Shown here piece after piece: positions 18,048 through 27,536 of a DNA stretch of 64,000 bases. A program made the position numbers and the translations under genes. The DNA is taken from the NCBI GenBank assembly GCA_016787525.1, contig JAEUUP010000026.1, positions 62,001-126,000 of the forward strand. Direction: 5' to 3'. The notes under the pieces are model-generated. The model searched no databases and was not told the DNA's origin. It worked only from the letters and a program-made list of their open reading frames with translations. The first letter of the stretch is position 1, and each line of letters starts with the position of its first letter. The DNA is from Saprospiraceae bacterium. GTDB lineage: Bacteria > Bacteroidota > Bacteroidia > Chitinophagales > Saprospiraceae.

Positions 18048-18434
18048 ATAGTTTACACACTGTTTTTTGCTTTGCAAAACAATACTTCGGTAGTTTTTTA
18101 AGCGTAAATAACGCCGCCTGTGGCGGCGGAGTGGACTTTTTGGAGGGAAGGTTTAATTTTTTTCAAGTTCGGGCTGCGCCCGAACTTGAAAAAAATTAAA
18201 CCTTCCCTCCATTCCTTCCTCCATTCCTTCCTCCATTCCCCCTTTTTTCGGCGGCGAAGCCGCCGTTTTTCAACTAAAAAATTACCGAAGTATTGCAAAA
18301 AAAGCGTACAAAAAAAGAATCTATCAAGACCGAAGTTAGTTTTTCAATCGCAAGCGATTGAAAAACTAACTTCGGTCTAAAAAAGTAATTTTGTAGTACG
18401 TCTTTTTTGCAAAGCAAAAAACAGTCAGTAACAG
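18048..18434. repeat. Family B hairpin repeat, copy B2, interrupted by element A1
   Basis: Outer ends ACACACTG and CAGTCAGTAACAGT. The left hairpin TTTTTTGCTTTGCAAAA is split by element A1 and resumes as CAAAAAAAGCGTAC. The central hairpin at about 18328-18379 has a stem beginning AGACCGAAGTTAGTTTTTCA and loop CGCAAGCG-type. The right hairpin is TTTTTTGCAAAGCAAAAAA. Same plan as B1 and B3 with entirely different stem sequences. It lies in the 592-bp gap between a small hypothetical gene and the ABC permease gene. That gap also holds decamers at 17881 and 18012 and no gene. Confidence 0.72.
18080..18295. mobile_element. Family A MITE-like element A1 nested in B2
   Basis: 216 bp with terminal inverted repeats CAATACTTCGGTAGTTTTTT and its near complement. 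It contains a GC-rich left hairpin (CGCCGCC-TGT-GGCGGCG), a long central hairpin with apex GGGCTGCGCCC, and a right hairpin CGGCGGC-GAA-GCCGCCG. It is flanked on both sides by CAAAA, consistent with a 5-bp target duplication inside the B2 left hairpin. No transposase or other reading frame, so it would need a protein supplied in trans. Confidence 0.72.
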
Positions 18435-18443
18435 TATCATCAG

Positions 18444-19685
18444 TTATTCATATCTCAACGATTCGATAGGGTCAAGCCTTGCTGCCTTCAAAGCAGGATA
18501 AAGTCCTGCAAACAAACCGACCACAAAACAGGTGACAACACCCAAGGTAATCCACGCCCAAGGCATGACAAAACTGCTCTCCATAGCAACCGATACGCCT
18601 AAACCTGCCAAAACGCCCAAAAAGATGCCCACAACACCACCAAATTGGCAAATCATAATCGCTTCGGTCAAAAATTGAGACAAGATACTGGAACGAGTTG
18701 CCCCTAATGCTTTGCGAATACCAATCTCTCTCGTGCGTTCGGTAACACTGACCAACATGATATTCATCAGACCAATGGATGCGCCCAAAAGTGTAATGAG
18801 ACCAATAGCGATGGTTGCCCAACGGATTTTGACCGTATTTTCTTTTAAAATAGACAAAAGGCTGTCGGATTTAAAGATTTCAAAATCATCGTCTTGCCCA
18901 ATACGCAATTTTCTAACTTGTCTGAAAAGCCCTGTCGTCACGTCGGTTGCCGCTTCCATATCGGCGGCATTCGTAACAGCGACATTGATGTTGTAGTCAG
19001 CACCTTTGGTATCATAAATCTGTTTTGAGTTCAAAAGTGGTATCAAAACAGTGCGGTCTGCGCCTTGATTGCCGCCACCCGAACCTTTTGATTTCAATAC
19101 GCCTACGACACGATAACGTACATTGCCAATGAGGATGTCGCCCGCAGTCGCTTTTTCGTCGTTTTTATCGAATAGCAATTTAACAATTTCACTGCCTACA
19201 ATGGCTTTATTTGCTCCAGATTTGATTTCAGAATCTGAAAAGTTGCGTCCAAAGGTCAAATCATAACCTTTAACGTCCAGAAAGTTTTCATCAACGCCTG
19301 TCACACCCACGGTAGGGTTGGTTTTTTTGTCCAAATGTTGCACAGTGGCATTACTTGTGGCATTGATTGAAACAGTAATTTTGGCAGGGAAATCAAAGCG
19401 TTCTTTGAATTCCATCGCTTGGTCGTAGTCAATGGGTTCGCCCATTTTGGCACGTCTGCCACCTTTATTGCCTTTCAAATCTTGATTTTTGCGCTCGATA
19501 GTGAAAGAATTGCTGCCCAAATCGTTGAAACTTTCGTTCAGAGAGTTCAAAACAGAGTCTAATGCGGCTAATATACCCACCAACGACATGATGCCAACGG
19601 CGATAATCAACAGCGTCAAGATGGAGCGCAAAGCATTGGCACGCACCGACTCAAGCGACATTTTTAAGATTTCACTAAAATTCAT
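18444..19685 (-). CDS. ABC transporter permease, MacB/FtsX-type
   Basis: 413 residues. TM1 ([25 protein letters not shown]) is followed by a long periplasmic MacB-PCD domain (about 45-270) and three C-terminal helices: [42 protein letters not shown], then the two last hydrophobic segments ending in [24 protein letters not shown]. This is the topology of mechanotransmission ABC systems such as MacB and LolCE. The ATPase subunit is not adjacent. A decamer lies 45 bp upstream of the start. The cargo is unknown. Confidence 0.92.
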   Translation of the reverse strand: MNFSEILKMSLESVRANALRSILTLLIIAVGIMSLVGILAALDSVLNSLNESFNDLGSNSFTIERKNQDLKGNKGGRRAKMGEPIDYDQAMEFKERFDFPAKITVSINATSNATVQHLDKKTNPTVGVTGVDENFLDVKGYDLTFGRNFSDSEIKSGANKAIVGSEIVKLLFDKNDEKATAGDILIGNVRYRVVGVLKSKGSGGGNQGADRTVLIPLLNSKQIYDTKGADYNINVAVTNAADMEAATDVTTGLFRQVRKLRIGQDDDFEIFKSDSLLSILKENTVKIRWATIAIGLITLLGASIGLMNIMLVSVTERTREIGIRKALGATRSSILSQFLTEAIMICQFGGVVGIFLGVLAGLGVSVAMESSFVMPWAWITLGVVTCFVVGLFAGLYPALKAARLDPIESLRYE

Positions 19686-19927
19686 TCATCACAGATTTAT
19701 ACGGAATTCGACAGATTTTTTTGACTTTATACTGAGGGGGTATTTTACACGCTACGAATGTCGCTTTTTGAATTGACAACACCTTTTTTGATAGACAAAA
19801 ACAAGATTTTATTGGATAAGAATGGTGGATTTTAGGATTTTGGCTCAAATTGCTTTTTTCTAAACTTAATCCATCTATTTTTGTTAAAAACGCCATCGTT
19901 TCACATTTTCATACATTCTTTTATTTT

Positions 19928-20335
19928 ATGAAAGTCTCCGTTTTTCGCAAAGCACACTTCAATGCAGCCCATCGTTTGCACAATCCCCTTTGGTCTGATG
20001 AAAAGAATAAAGCCGTTTTTGGTCTCTGCAACAATCCCAATTATCATGGACACAACTATGAGTTGGAGGTCCGAATCACAGGCGATATTGACCCCGAAAC
20101 GGGTTATGTTTATGATTTGGGTAAACTCGCTAAAATCGTAAAAGAAGAAATCGAAAACCGCTTTGACCACAAAAATCTCAACCTCGATACGCCTGAATTT
20201 CGCGACCTAAACCCAAGCGCAGAAAATATAGCTGTTGTGATATGGCGCATACTGAGGGGGTGCATAGAGCCTGAGTTCGACATCCAAGTGCGGTTGTATG
20301 AGACACCTCGGAATTTCGTTGAGTTTCCTGCCTAA
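19928..20335 (+). CDS. 6-pyruvoyl-tetrahydropterin synthase / QueD family enzyme
   Basis: 135 residues from the ATG at 19928. Zinc ligands are seen in HFNAAHRL and YHGHNYELEV, with the catalytic Cys in FGLCNNPNYHGHNY. Later residues DHKNLNLD and PSAENIAVVIWR provide the conserved Asp-His and Glu. The family makes either 6-carboxy-tetrahydropterin for queuosine (QueD) or tetrahydropterins; the sequence context does not choose, as no other queuosine gene is near. A decamer encodes RILRG at the end of the conserved helix. Confidence 0.88.
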   Translation: MKVSVFRKAHFNAAHRLHNPLWSDEKNKAVFGLCNNPNYHGHNYELEVRITGDIDPETGYVYDLGKLAKIVKEEIENRFDHKNLNLDTPEFRDLNPSAENIAVVIWRILRGCIEPEFDIQVRLYETPRNFVEFPA

Positions 20336-20369
20336 TTTCTAAAAAATTGATTAACAAGGGTTTAATAAT

Positions 20370-21374
20370 ATGGAAAGACGTTTTTTTAAAAGAAAAAGCC
20401 TGCAACAGGAAAGTAAAGAGCTGGGCTTTGGTGCAACCGATGCTCGGCAAAAACGACTCCTCAACACAGATGGTACATATAATTACAAACGTAAAGGCCT
20501 GCCTTTTTACCGAACTTTCAACATTTTTCATTTCCTTATCACAGCGCACTGGATTCGACTCTGGATAGTGATTATCTTATGGTATAGTTTGGTGAATTTT
20601 GTCTTTGTCGGGTTGTATTATGCCGTCGGGACAGAAGGTCTGTCTGGTATGGTTTATCAAACTCAATTGGAAAAGTTTGGAGAAGTCTATTTTTTCTCGG
20701 CCCAAACATTGACAACCGTAGGTTATGGTCGCCTCAATCCGATAGGTTTTTGGGCGAGTGCCATCGCTTCATTTGAAGCATTGGTGGGTTTGATGAGCTT
20801 TGCGATTATCACGGGTATTTTGTATGCTCGTTTTGCAAAAGCACCTACTGTGCTTATTTTCTCAAAAAATGCGGTTGTAGCTCCGTTTACATGGCAAGGT
20901 CAGGAGGTAACAGGTTTGATGTTCCGTATCGCTAATGCTTACAATACCAGTTTGATGAATATGAAAGCTCAGATAACAGCAAGTATTCTCGATTGCGACA
21001 CTTTAGATGCCTCAGGACAGCCTATACGCCGTTTTTTATCTCTGGGTTTGGAGCGCGAAACGATTACTTTTTTCCCTTCATCGTGGACGGTGGTGCACCC
21101 GATTGATGAAAATAGCCCATTTTATGGCATGACACGAGAAGATTTTAAGAAAGCTATGCCAGAATTGATGATTTTGATGAGTGGATTTGACGAGACTTTT
21201 GACCAAAATGTATTCATCAGATACTCTTATTCGATTGATGAAATTGAATGGGGGGCGAAGTTTGTTAAGATTTTTGCTTTCGATACTGAGGGGCAGGCAA
21301 CAGTTGATTTGGGTAGTTTGGATACGTTTGAAAAACGAGAAATTGATAGTTTAATACCCATTTCAGATGCTTAA
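20370..21374 (+). CDS. Inward-rectifier (Kir-type) potassium channel
   Basis: 334 residues, the size of KirBac channels. TM1 is at about 62-84 (WIRLWIVIILWYSLVNFVFVG), the pore helix and selectivity filter TVGYG at 116-120, and TM2 at about 128-152 (SAIASFEALVGLMSFAIITGILYARFAKA). A cytoplasmic immunoglobulin-like beta domain follows (FSKNAVVAPFTWQGQEVTGLMFRIAN, VVHPIDENSPFYGM). It is a tetrameric inner-membrane K+ channel. It follows the QueD-like gene by 34 bp. A decamer encodes DTEGQ near the C-terminus. Confidence 0.93.
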   Translation: MERRFFKRKSLQQESKELGFGATDARQKRLLNTDGTYNYKRKGLPFYRTFNIFHFLITAHWIRLWIVIILWYSLVNFVFVGLYYAVGTEGLSGMVYQTQLEKFGEVYFFSAQTLTTVGYGRLNPIGFWASAIASFEALVGLMSFAIITGILYARFAKAPTVLIFSKNAVVAPFTWQGQEVTGLMFRIANAYNTSLMNMKAQITASILDCDTLDASGQPIRRFLSLGLERETITFFPSSWTVVHPIDENSPFYGMTREDFKKAMPELMILMSGFDETFDQNVFIRYSYSIDEIEWGAKFVKIFAFDTEGQATVDLGSLDTFEKREIDSLIPISDA

Positions 21375-21382
21375 ATAACGTA

Positions 21383-21424
21383 AAAAAGCGTTTGTATCAA
21401 GAAGAAGATACAAACGCTTTTTTA
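21383..21424. terminator. Terminator between convergent Kir channel and T9SS cargo genes
   Basis: Stem AAAAAAGCGTTTGTATC / GATACAAACGCTTTTTT with A and T tracts on either side, suitable for both convergent genes. Confidence 0.85.
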
Positions 21425-21438
21425 TTTTTAACAGGTAG

Positions 21439-22665
21439 CTATTTCAATAATGTCACACTACCAAAATCAGATAGAGCTTGGTCGTGACACCGGTATCGGA
21501 CTTTCCAGACATAGACACCTGGGTTGACCTCTTTCCCATTAAATTTACCATCCCATTTTTCAAATTTATCTGTTGTAGAGAACATTTTTGAACCCCAACT
21601 GTCGAATATTTCAAAGATTTCTAACTGCTCAATGGCATAAGGGTTGGATATAAAAAACTCATTGTTCAGACCATCGCCATTGGGTGTAAAGGCATTTGGG
21701 AAATAAACTTTGCCGCAATCCAGCGTTTTAGGGTCAATCACTTTCACCTCGATTGTGTCCAAAGCCGTGCATTGCGCTTCTTTCATGGTCAAGATGTATT
21801 TGAATGTCCCACCTGTTTTGGGTGTTATAGTCGTCGTATCTATGCGATAATTGGTTAAATCTTCGCGTGGTGACCATGTGAAATCATTGGCACAAGTGCG
21901 GGTCACCTTCATTTTGATGCTGCTACCCAAAAACATGATGGTATCTCGATTGGCAATGCGGTCGGGAGCAGAGTACAAAAGCCCAACTTCTGTTTCCGTC
22001 AAAGGTCGGTCATAAATCCTCAACTCGTCCAAATAACCTGCAAATTTACGATCAGTGGTCTGCAAACAAGGACTTTTAGCAATAGCAAGCGGGGCATCGG
22101 ATGTAATATTGACCCTTCGCGAAGCCAAATTGACCTGAGCCAAACGTCCATTTACATAAAGCGACAATTTATTGTAGTCCCTCACGACAACGATGTGTTG
22201 CCAACAACGACCGAAATCCAAACGCTGAATGATGACGTTGCGTACTTTCGCATTTTCAGAGACTTCGACACTCAATTGGTTGGTTACAGGTGTGTAACGG
22301 ATGGCAAAAGAGCTATCTGTTGTGCAGTTTTTTCTTTTTGAAATAATGTCTAAAGTCGAGTTACCAACTTGATTCGATGCTTTGAAGTAAAAACTAATAG
22401 AAAATGGTCCTGTTTTGAAATTATCGAATGACGCTGGTCCGACTATAAAAAGGTCGGAACGTAAACCGTCGAAGCGCATTGAATTGCCCTCAACGCCGCA
22501 GCCCAAAGTTGAGTCAGAACCAATAAAAGCCTTATTGCCATTGCCACTTTTGTCAATAATCGGATAACCATCAAATGGATAATAACAAACCAGTCCATCT
22601 TGCAGGTTTTGAGCAAAAGACACACAACTAATTGATAATAAAACAAATAAAGTTAAAAGGCGCAT
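21439..22665 (-). CDS. Secreted LamG-like protein with T9SS type-B sorting domain
   Basis: 408 residues. Signal peptide (LLTLFVLLSISCVSFAQ), then a concanavalin-like LamG domain at about 20-225 (DGLVCYYPFDGYPIIDKSGNGNKAF, WQHIVVVRDYNKLSLYVNGRLA, GYLDELRIYDRPLTETEV). A PKD/Ig-like stretch comes next, and finally the type-B sorting domain (FPNAFTPNGDGLNNEFFI ... WDGKFNGKEVNPGVYVWKV), the gliding-motility-type C-terminal signal for export by the type IX system. It is probably cell-surface bound and may bind carbohydrate. Confidence 0.9.
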   Translation of the reverse strand: MRLLTLFVLLSISCVSFAQNLQDGLVCYYPFDGYPIIDKSGNGNKAFIGSDSTLGCGVEGNSMRFDGLRSDLFIVGPASFDNFKTGPFSISFYFKASNQVGNSTLDIISKRKNCTTDSSFAIRYTPVTNQLSVEVSENAKVRNVIIQRLDFGRCWQHIVVVRDYNKLSLYVNGRLAQVNLASRRVNITSDAPLAIAKSPCLQTTDRKFAGYLDELRIYDRPLTETEVGLLYSAPDRIANRDTIMFLGSSIKMKVTRTCANDFTWSPREDLTNYRIDTTTITPKTGGTFKYILTMKEAQCTALDTIEVKVIDPKTLDCGKVYFPNAFTPNGDGLNNEFFISNPYAIEQLEIFEIFDSWGSKMFSTTDKFEKWDGKFNGKEVNPGVYVWKVRYRCHDQALSDFGSVTLLK

Positions 22666-22758
22666 TGAATCGGTGTTTTCTTTATGATTGTGATGATGCG
22701 ATTTTAAGCTTTTGACACTTCAAATCTCAACAAATAACGTAAAATGGCTTTATAAATT

Positions 22759-23079
22759 TTACATACCGCCGCCTTTTAGCATATCTGCCAAACCGCCAAA
22801 GCCCGGAGGCAGCATTTCCTCCATGGATTTTTGCATTTCTTCAGCAGCTTTGTCGCCTGCTTCGGCTAAAGCACGATTGACGGCTGCCATCAAAACGTCT
22901 TCCAACTGTTCTTTGTCTTCTAATACTGAGGGGTCTAAAATGGCGATATTGACAATTTCTTTTTTACCATTTGCAACTACTTTGATACCACCAACAGTCG
23001 CCTCGACAACAATAGTGGCTGTTTTTTCGACCAATTCCGCTTGTTTTTGTTCAATATTACCGAAAAGATTACCAAACAT
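22759..23079 (-). CDS. ybaB: YbaB/EbfC family nucleoid-associated protein
   Basis: 106 residues, normal for YbaB. The core VEATVGGIKVVANGKKEIVNIAILDPSVLEDKEQLEDVLMAAVNRALAEA is the family's DNA-binding dimer fold, with the Met/Gly-rich tail ELLPPGFGG-like (MLPPGFGGLADMLKGGGM) typical. The usual partner genes dnaX and recR are absent. A dispersed decamer encodes the DPSV of LDPSVLED, a site where family members commonly have D-P-E. Confidence 0.9.
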   Translation of the reverse strand: MFGNLFGNIEQKQAELVEKTATIVVEATVGGIKVVANGKKEIVNIAILDPSVLEDKEQLEDVLMAAVNRALAEAGDKAAEEMQKSMEEMLPPGFGGLADMLKGGGM

Positions 23080-23192
23080 AATGTTCTAATATTTTGATGT
23101 GAAAACTGATTTTGATTTAAGCCCGCAAATTTATAATGTTTTTTCCGCCGTTTACGTTTTATCTTTATTTTTGACGATAAAACAGTTTCAAA

Positions 23193-23546
23193 ATGCCGCT
23201 TATCTTATCTTTTTTGATGCCTTTTTTCCTCTTGTCAGAGGCTCTGTTGCAATGGACAACGCCCACACAGCATGATTTTGGGGAAATAAAAAAGGGAGAC
23301 GAAGCCCAGCACATTTTTACTTTCAAAAACGTAAGTGATCAGCCAATTGTTCTCGACAATGTGCGTACTGAATGTAGCTGCACAGCCTCCGACTGGAGTA
23401 AAACGCCCATTTTACCCAACGAAACAGGGCGCATTACCGTTTCTTTTGATGCCAAACAAACAGGTTATTTTCGTAAAAAAATCACTGTTTGGGTTCGTGG
23501 GCAACGAAAACCTGAAAAGTTGAGTATCGAAGGTGAAGTTTATTAA
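23193..23546 (+). CDS. DUF1573 domain secreted protein
   Basis: 117 residues. Signal peptide (LILSFLMPFFLLSEALL) followed by one DUF1573 Ig-like domain: HDFGEIKKGDEAQHIFTFKNVSDQPIVLDNVRTECSCTASDW, with the characteristic C-S-C-T motif, and GRITVSFDAKQTGYFRKKI. These proteins are periplasmic or surface located in Bacteroidota with no assigned role. The next gene starts 40 bp downstream on the same strand. Confidence 0.88.
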   Translation: MPLILSFLMPFFLLSEALLQWTTPTQHDFGEIKKGDEAQHIFTFKNVSDQPIVLDNVRTECSCTASDWSKTPILPNETGRITVSFDAKQTGYFRKKITVWVRGQRKPEKLSIEGEVY

Positions 23547-23586
23547 CAAATTGAAAAACAATTTTTTACAACATAAAACCATTCCA

Positions 23587-24705
23587 ATGCAACCATTTTT
23601 CAACACGCTTTCTTTCTGTTTTGTCGCCTTCATTTGCGCCCAAAGTTGCTCTAATCCGCCCACTCAAACACCCCCCTCAGTATCTCAAGCCGAAACGACA
23701 ATACAAAAGATGGATTCGGTTGCCGATTCGCTGCCTGCGGTTGTTGCACCTAATGCAAAAATGGCTGGATTGAGCTTTGTCGCACCGCCACGACCCTTCA
23801 AAGCAGCCGTGATGAATGAAGTAAAAACAGTGAATGCCTCGTGGATTGCCACAATTCCGTATGCTTTCACGGCATTGAACAAACCCAGTGTTCAATTTTC
23901 TGAATTTGGCGGTCAATGGTGGGGCGAATCGGTGCAAGGCGTGCGTGTGACGATTGATTCGGCACATCAAGCAGGTATCAAAGTCATGCTCAAACCTCAA
24001 GTTTATATACCCGGCGGTTGGACAGGCGGTTTGGACTTCGCAACAGACGCTGATTGGGAAAAATGGGAACGCGACTATGAAAAATATCTGATGCGATTTG
24101 TGGATTTGGGTATCGAGATGAAAGTAGATGCCATTTGTATTGGTACAGAATTTAAAACGGGTGTTGCAAAACGGGAAAAATTTTGGCGCAGCCTCATCAC
24201 TAAAATTCGTTCAAAATACAAAGGTCTTTTGACGTATTCGTCAAACTGGGACGAATATCCCATTGTTCCGTTTTGGGATGCTTTGGATTTTGCAGGTATC
24301 AATGCCTACATGCCTTTGTCGGACAAAGAGACCCCCTCAGTATCAGAGCTTTGTGTCGCATGGAAACCGTATTTTGAACAAATCAAAGCGTTTCAAGCTA
24401 AAATTAAGAAGCCTATCGTCTTTACAGAATATGGATATATGAGCGTGGACGGTTGTGCAGGCAAAGGTTGGGAGGTTGAACCCAAAGTGAGGTCGTTAAG
24501 AATCAATCAATTGGCCCAAGCCAATGCCATCGAAGCGTTGCACAAAACTTTCAGTAGCCAAACATGGTGGCAAGGTGGTTTTTTATGGAAATGGTTTCCT
24601 GATGGGGAAGGTCACGAAGGCTACAAAGAACGCGACTATACGCCACAAGGCAAAAAAGCAGCTACAACTCTGAACCTATGGCACAGCAAATACAAGGTTT
24701 TATAG
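23587..24705 (+). CDS. Glycoside hydrolase 113-like lipoprotein
   Basis: 372 residues from the ATG at 23587. The signal sequence ends in a lipobox-like AQSC, predicting a lipoprotein. The rest is a GH113-like (beta-mannanase-related) TIM barrel: GGQWWGESVQGVRVTIDSAHQAGIKVMLKPQVYIPGGWTG, acid/base Glu in CIGTEFKTG, nucleophile Glu in KPIVFTEYGYMS, and QGGFLWKWFPDGEGHEG. It probably acts on a beta-1,4-linked glycan at the cell surface; substrate not determinable. Two decamers encode PPSV just after the lipobox and TPSV in a loop. Confidence 0.85.
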   Translation: MQPFFNTLSFCFVAFICAQSCSNPPTQTPPSVSQAETTIQKMDSVADSLPAVVAPNAKMAGLSFVAPPRPFKAAVMNEVKTVNASWIATIPYAFTALNKPSVQFSEFGGQWWGESVQGVRVTIDSAHQAGIKVMLKPQVYIPGGWTGGLDFATDADWEKWERDYEKYLMRFVDLGIEMKVDAICIGTEFKTGVAKREKFWRSLITKIRSKYKGLLTYSSNWDEYPIVPFWDALDFAGINAYMPLSDKETPSVSELCVAWKPYFEQIKAFQAKIKKPIVFTEYGYMSVDGCAGKGWEVEPKVRSLRINQLAQANAIEALHKTFSSQTWWQGGFLWKWFPDGEGHEGYKERDYTPQGKKAATTLNLWHSKYKVL

Positions 24706-24708
24706 CAA

Positions 24709-24757
24709 TTTATTGCTTATTAATACACTGATAATCAGCGTATTAATAAGCAATAAA
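24709..24757. terminator. Hairpin after GH113-like gene
   Basis: Arms TTATTGCTTATTAATAC and GTATTAATAAGCAATAA followed by an A tract, between convergent GH113-like and MoxR genes. The T-rich left side serves the minus strand and the A-rich right side ends the stem, so polarity favours the moxR direction. Confidence 0.7.
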
Positions 24758-24777
24758 AAAATGGTCAATACTGACTA

Positions 24778-25773
24778 TTATCGCGGCACATCAATTTTTT
24801 TCACAATCTCATTAATCACATCACGCGTGTCATAACCCTCCATTTCGCGTTCGGGCGTGAGGATGATGCGATGATTCAAAACAGGATAAGCGACATATTG
24901 TATGTCTTCTGGAATAACGAATTCGCGCCCATTAATAGCGGCCATAGCTTTCGATGCTTTCAAAATAGCTAAAGAAGCACGTGGCGAAGCACCCAGATAA
25001 ATATCGCCATTATTGCGTGTGTTATGCACGATGGCAGCGATATAATCCACCAATTCTGTCCGAATATGCACTTTTTCAACCAAACTTTGACACATCTGGA
25101 TTTGGTTATCGCCCAAAACAGCTTTGACTTCTGCTGTTTGGGTCTGTTTGAAGTCTTCTTTAAATCGGCGCAAAATCTGTTGTTCTTCCGCCAAACTGGG
25201 ATAAGTGATGTTGATTTTGAATAAAAAACGGTCAAGTTGCGCTTCGGGCAGTTTATAAGTGCCTTCTTGTTCAATCGGATTTTGCGTTCCTACCACAAAA
25301 AATGGAAAACCCATTTTATGCGTTGTGCCATCCACCGTCACTTGACGTTCTTCCATCACCTCGAACAAAGCGGCTTGCGTTTTGGCAGGCGCGCGATTGA
25401 TTTCGTCAATGAGAATGATATTTGAAAAAACTGGACCTGCATTGAAGTAGAACTGAGACGTTTGGGCGTTAAAAACCATCGTTCCCATCACATCGCTGGG
25501 CATCAAATCGGGCGTGAATTGGATGCGACTAAAGCCTGCATCAATTGTTTTGGCCAATAATTTAGCTGTCATTGTTTTGGCGATGCCTGGCACACCTTCC
25601 AGCAACACATGTCCATCGCACAAAATGGCGATATTCAACAAATCCATCAATTCATCTTGTCCTACAATCACTTTTGAGAGTTCGCGTTTAACGGCATCTA
25701 CCGCATCGCGTACAGGCGTGAGGTCTAATTGGCGAGAGAAGTACCCCTCAGTATTTTCTTGGTTTTCCATCAT
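24778..25773 (-). CDS. MoxR family AAA+ ATPase
   Basis: 331 residues. N-terminal helix, then AAA+ core with Walker A variant GVPGIAKT, Walker B ILIDEINRAPAKTQAALFEVMEERQVT, sensor 1 FVVGTQNPIEQEGTYKLPEAQLDRF and sensor 2 GASPRASLAILKASKA. MoxR proteins act as chaperone-like ATPases, normally with VWA-domain and DUF58 partners; those genes are not in this window next to it. A decamer at the fifth codon region encodes NTEGY. Confidence 0.93.
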   Translation of the reverse strand: MMENQENTEGYFSRQLDLTPVRDAVDAVKRELSKVIVGQDELMDLLNIAILCDGHVLLEGVPGIAKTMTAKLLAKTIDAGFSRIQFTPDLMPSDVMGTMVFNAQTSQFYFNAGPVFSNIILIDEINRAPAKTQAALFEVMEERQVTVDGTTHKMGFPFFVVGTQNPIEQEGTYKLPEAQLDRFLFKINITYPSLAEEQQILRRFKEDFKQTQTAEVKAVLGDNQIQMCQSLVEKVHIRTELVDYIAAIVHNTRNNGDIYLGASPRASLAILKASKAMAAINGREFVIPEDIQYVAYPVLNHRIILTPEREMEGYDTRDVINEIVKKIDVPR

Positions 25774-25859
25774 TATTGTCTTGGAATATTATGAAAAATG
25801 AGTGCGCAAAAATACAATAGTTTTCCTAATTATATCTGCAAATACTGAGGGGTAAACAA

Positions 25860-25892
25860 AACGCCTTTCGGTTTTAGATCGAAAGGCGTTGT
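25860..25892 (-). terminator. Terminator of trpB-like gene
   Basis: Stem AACGCCTTTCG / CGAAAGGCGTT just past the trpB-like stop, with a decamer a few bases further on. A T tract lies on the plus side and a weaker one on the minus side. Confidence 0.65.
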
Positions 25893-25915
25893 TTTTTTTA
25901 TTTTTCACCCAAAAA

Positions 25916-27280
25916 TTAAGCGGGTTGTAAACCTTCAATTTTAGCCAATGATGAAGCAATATCGGCTTGTGTGATTTCATAATCCTGCAAATTGCCGCTG
26001 AGATAGTTCTCATAAGATGCCAAATCGAAATGACCATGACCACAAAGATTGAACAAAATCGTTTCGCTTTTGCCTTCTTCTTTGCAACGTTTGGCTTCTT
26101 GAATCACAGTTGCCAAAGCATGTGTGGCTTCTGGTGCAGGCAAAATACCTTCCGTTTTAGCAAATAAAACACCTGCTTGGAAACACTCCAATTGGTGGTG
26201 CGCACGTGCTTCAATCAATTTGTCTTTGAGCAATTGACTCACAATCACCCCCGCGCCATGATAGCGCAAACCTCCCGCATGAATGGGCGAAGGCACAAAA
26301 TCATGACCCAATGTGAACATCGGTAAAAGCGGTGTCATACCGATAGAATCACCAAAATCGTAGCGGAAAACCCCTTGTGTCAATTTTGGACAAGACGCTG
26401 GCTCGCTGGCAATGCAACGGATATTTTTACCCTCTTCCAGATTCAAGCGCAAAAATGGAAAGGACAAACCTGCAAAATTTGACCCGCCGCCAAACGGTGC
26501 AACAATAATATCAGGCATATCGCCCGCTTTTTCCATTTGCAATAATGCTTCTTGACCGACGATGGTTTGGTGCAACAAAACATGATTCAACACACTACCT
26601 AAAGCATATTTTGTGTTTTCATCGCCTGCTGCTACTTCCACAGCCTCCGAAATAGCGATACCCAAACTGCCGGGCGAGTTAGGGTCTTGTGCCAAAATTT
26701 GGCGACCTGCATTCGTGCGGTCTGTCGGCGAAGGGTAAACCGTCGCGCCGTAGGTGTTCATAATGATTTTGCGATAAGGTTTGCCTTCGTAGCTCACTTT
26801 TACCATATACACCTCGCACTCGATGTCGAACATTTGGCACGCAAAACTCAGCGCAGTTCCCCATTGTCCTGCACCCGTTTCAGTTGTAATGCGTTTCACA
26901 CCTGCTTTTTTGTTGTAATAAGCCTGCGGCACAGCCGTATTGGGCTTGTGCGAACCTGAAGGACTGACTCCTTCGTATTTGTAGTAGATTTTAGCAGGCG
27001 TGTCCAACGCTTTTTCGAGTTGATAGGCGCGGAAAAGGGGTGTAGGTCGCCATATTTTGTAAATATCACGCACTTCATCAGGTATTTCTACATATTTTTC
27101 AGTTGTGACTTCTTGCAAAATCAAATCCATCGGGAAAAGTGGTGCAAGCATTTCGGGGCCAATTGGCTCTTTCGTTCCAGGGTGCAAAGGTGGGAGAGGT
27201 TTGTTGGGCATGTCTGCAATGATATTATACCAATGGTGCGGCATCTCGTTTTCAGACAGCGTGATTTTCTTCTGTTTCAT
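25916..27280 (-). CDS. trpB: TrpB2-type tryptophan synthase beta-like PLP enzyme
   Basis: 454 residues, the long TrpB2 form rather than the about 400-residue TrpB1. The PLP Lys lies in SGSHKPNTA, then ETGAGQWGTALSFA, and the phosphate-binding loop is APFGGGSNFAG. C-terminal HYE-type substrate features (AGGLRYHGAG) are present. TrpB2 enzymes condense serine with indole or related substrates without TrpA, and often serve as serine deaminase or indole-salvage enzymes. No trpA or other trp gene adjoins it. It contains no decamer. Confidence 0.93.
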   Translation of the reverse strand: MKQKKITLSENEMPHHWYNIIADMPNKPLPPLHPGTKEPIGPEMLAPLFPMDLILQEVTTEKYVEIPDEVRDIYKIWRPTPLFRAYQLEKALDTPAKIYYKYEGVSPSGSHKPNTAVPQAYYNKKAGVKRITTETGAGQWGTALSFACQMFDIECEVYMVKVSYEGKPYRKIIMNTYGATVYPSPTDRTNAGRQILAQDPNSPGSLGIAISEAVEVAAGDENTKYALGSVLNHVLLHQTIVGQEALLQMEKAGDMPDIIVAPFGGGSNFAGLSFPFLRLNLEEGKNIRCIASEPASCPKLTQGVFRYDFGDSIGMTPLLPMFTLGHDFVPSPIHAGGLRYHGAGVIVSQLLKDKLIEARAHHQLECFQAGVLFAKTEGILPAPEATHALATVIQEAKRCKEEGKSETILFNLCGHGHFDLASYENYLSGNLQDYEITQADIASSLAKIEGLQPA

Positions 27281-27536
27281 CGAAATTGTATTGTTTTTAA
27301 TGCGTTGTAAAAATTTTTTAAAATCGAACGGTTAAGTTAGGAGTAAAAAACTATTCACCTCATTAGAATCGCTATTAAAATTTATTTTTTACTGACATTA
27401 GCGAAAAATAAATTTATTTTTATCGAAATTCCTAAAAATACCCCCTCAGTATGCGCCTAATTTTGTGTTATAAATCTTCAAGACACTAAATTTTTTAGAA
27501 TCTTATTTTTCAGAACACTTTTAAATCATCAAAACC

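Noticed and set aside
18080-18295. Insertion sequence with its own transposase at A1
   Set aside because: The element is 216 bp of hairpins with no coding capacity; any transposase must be elsewhere.
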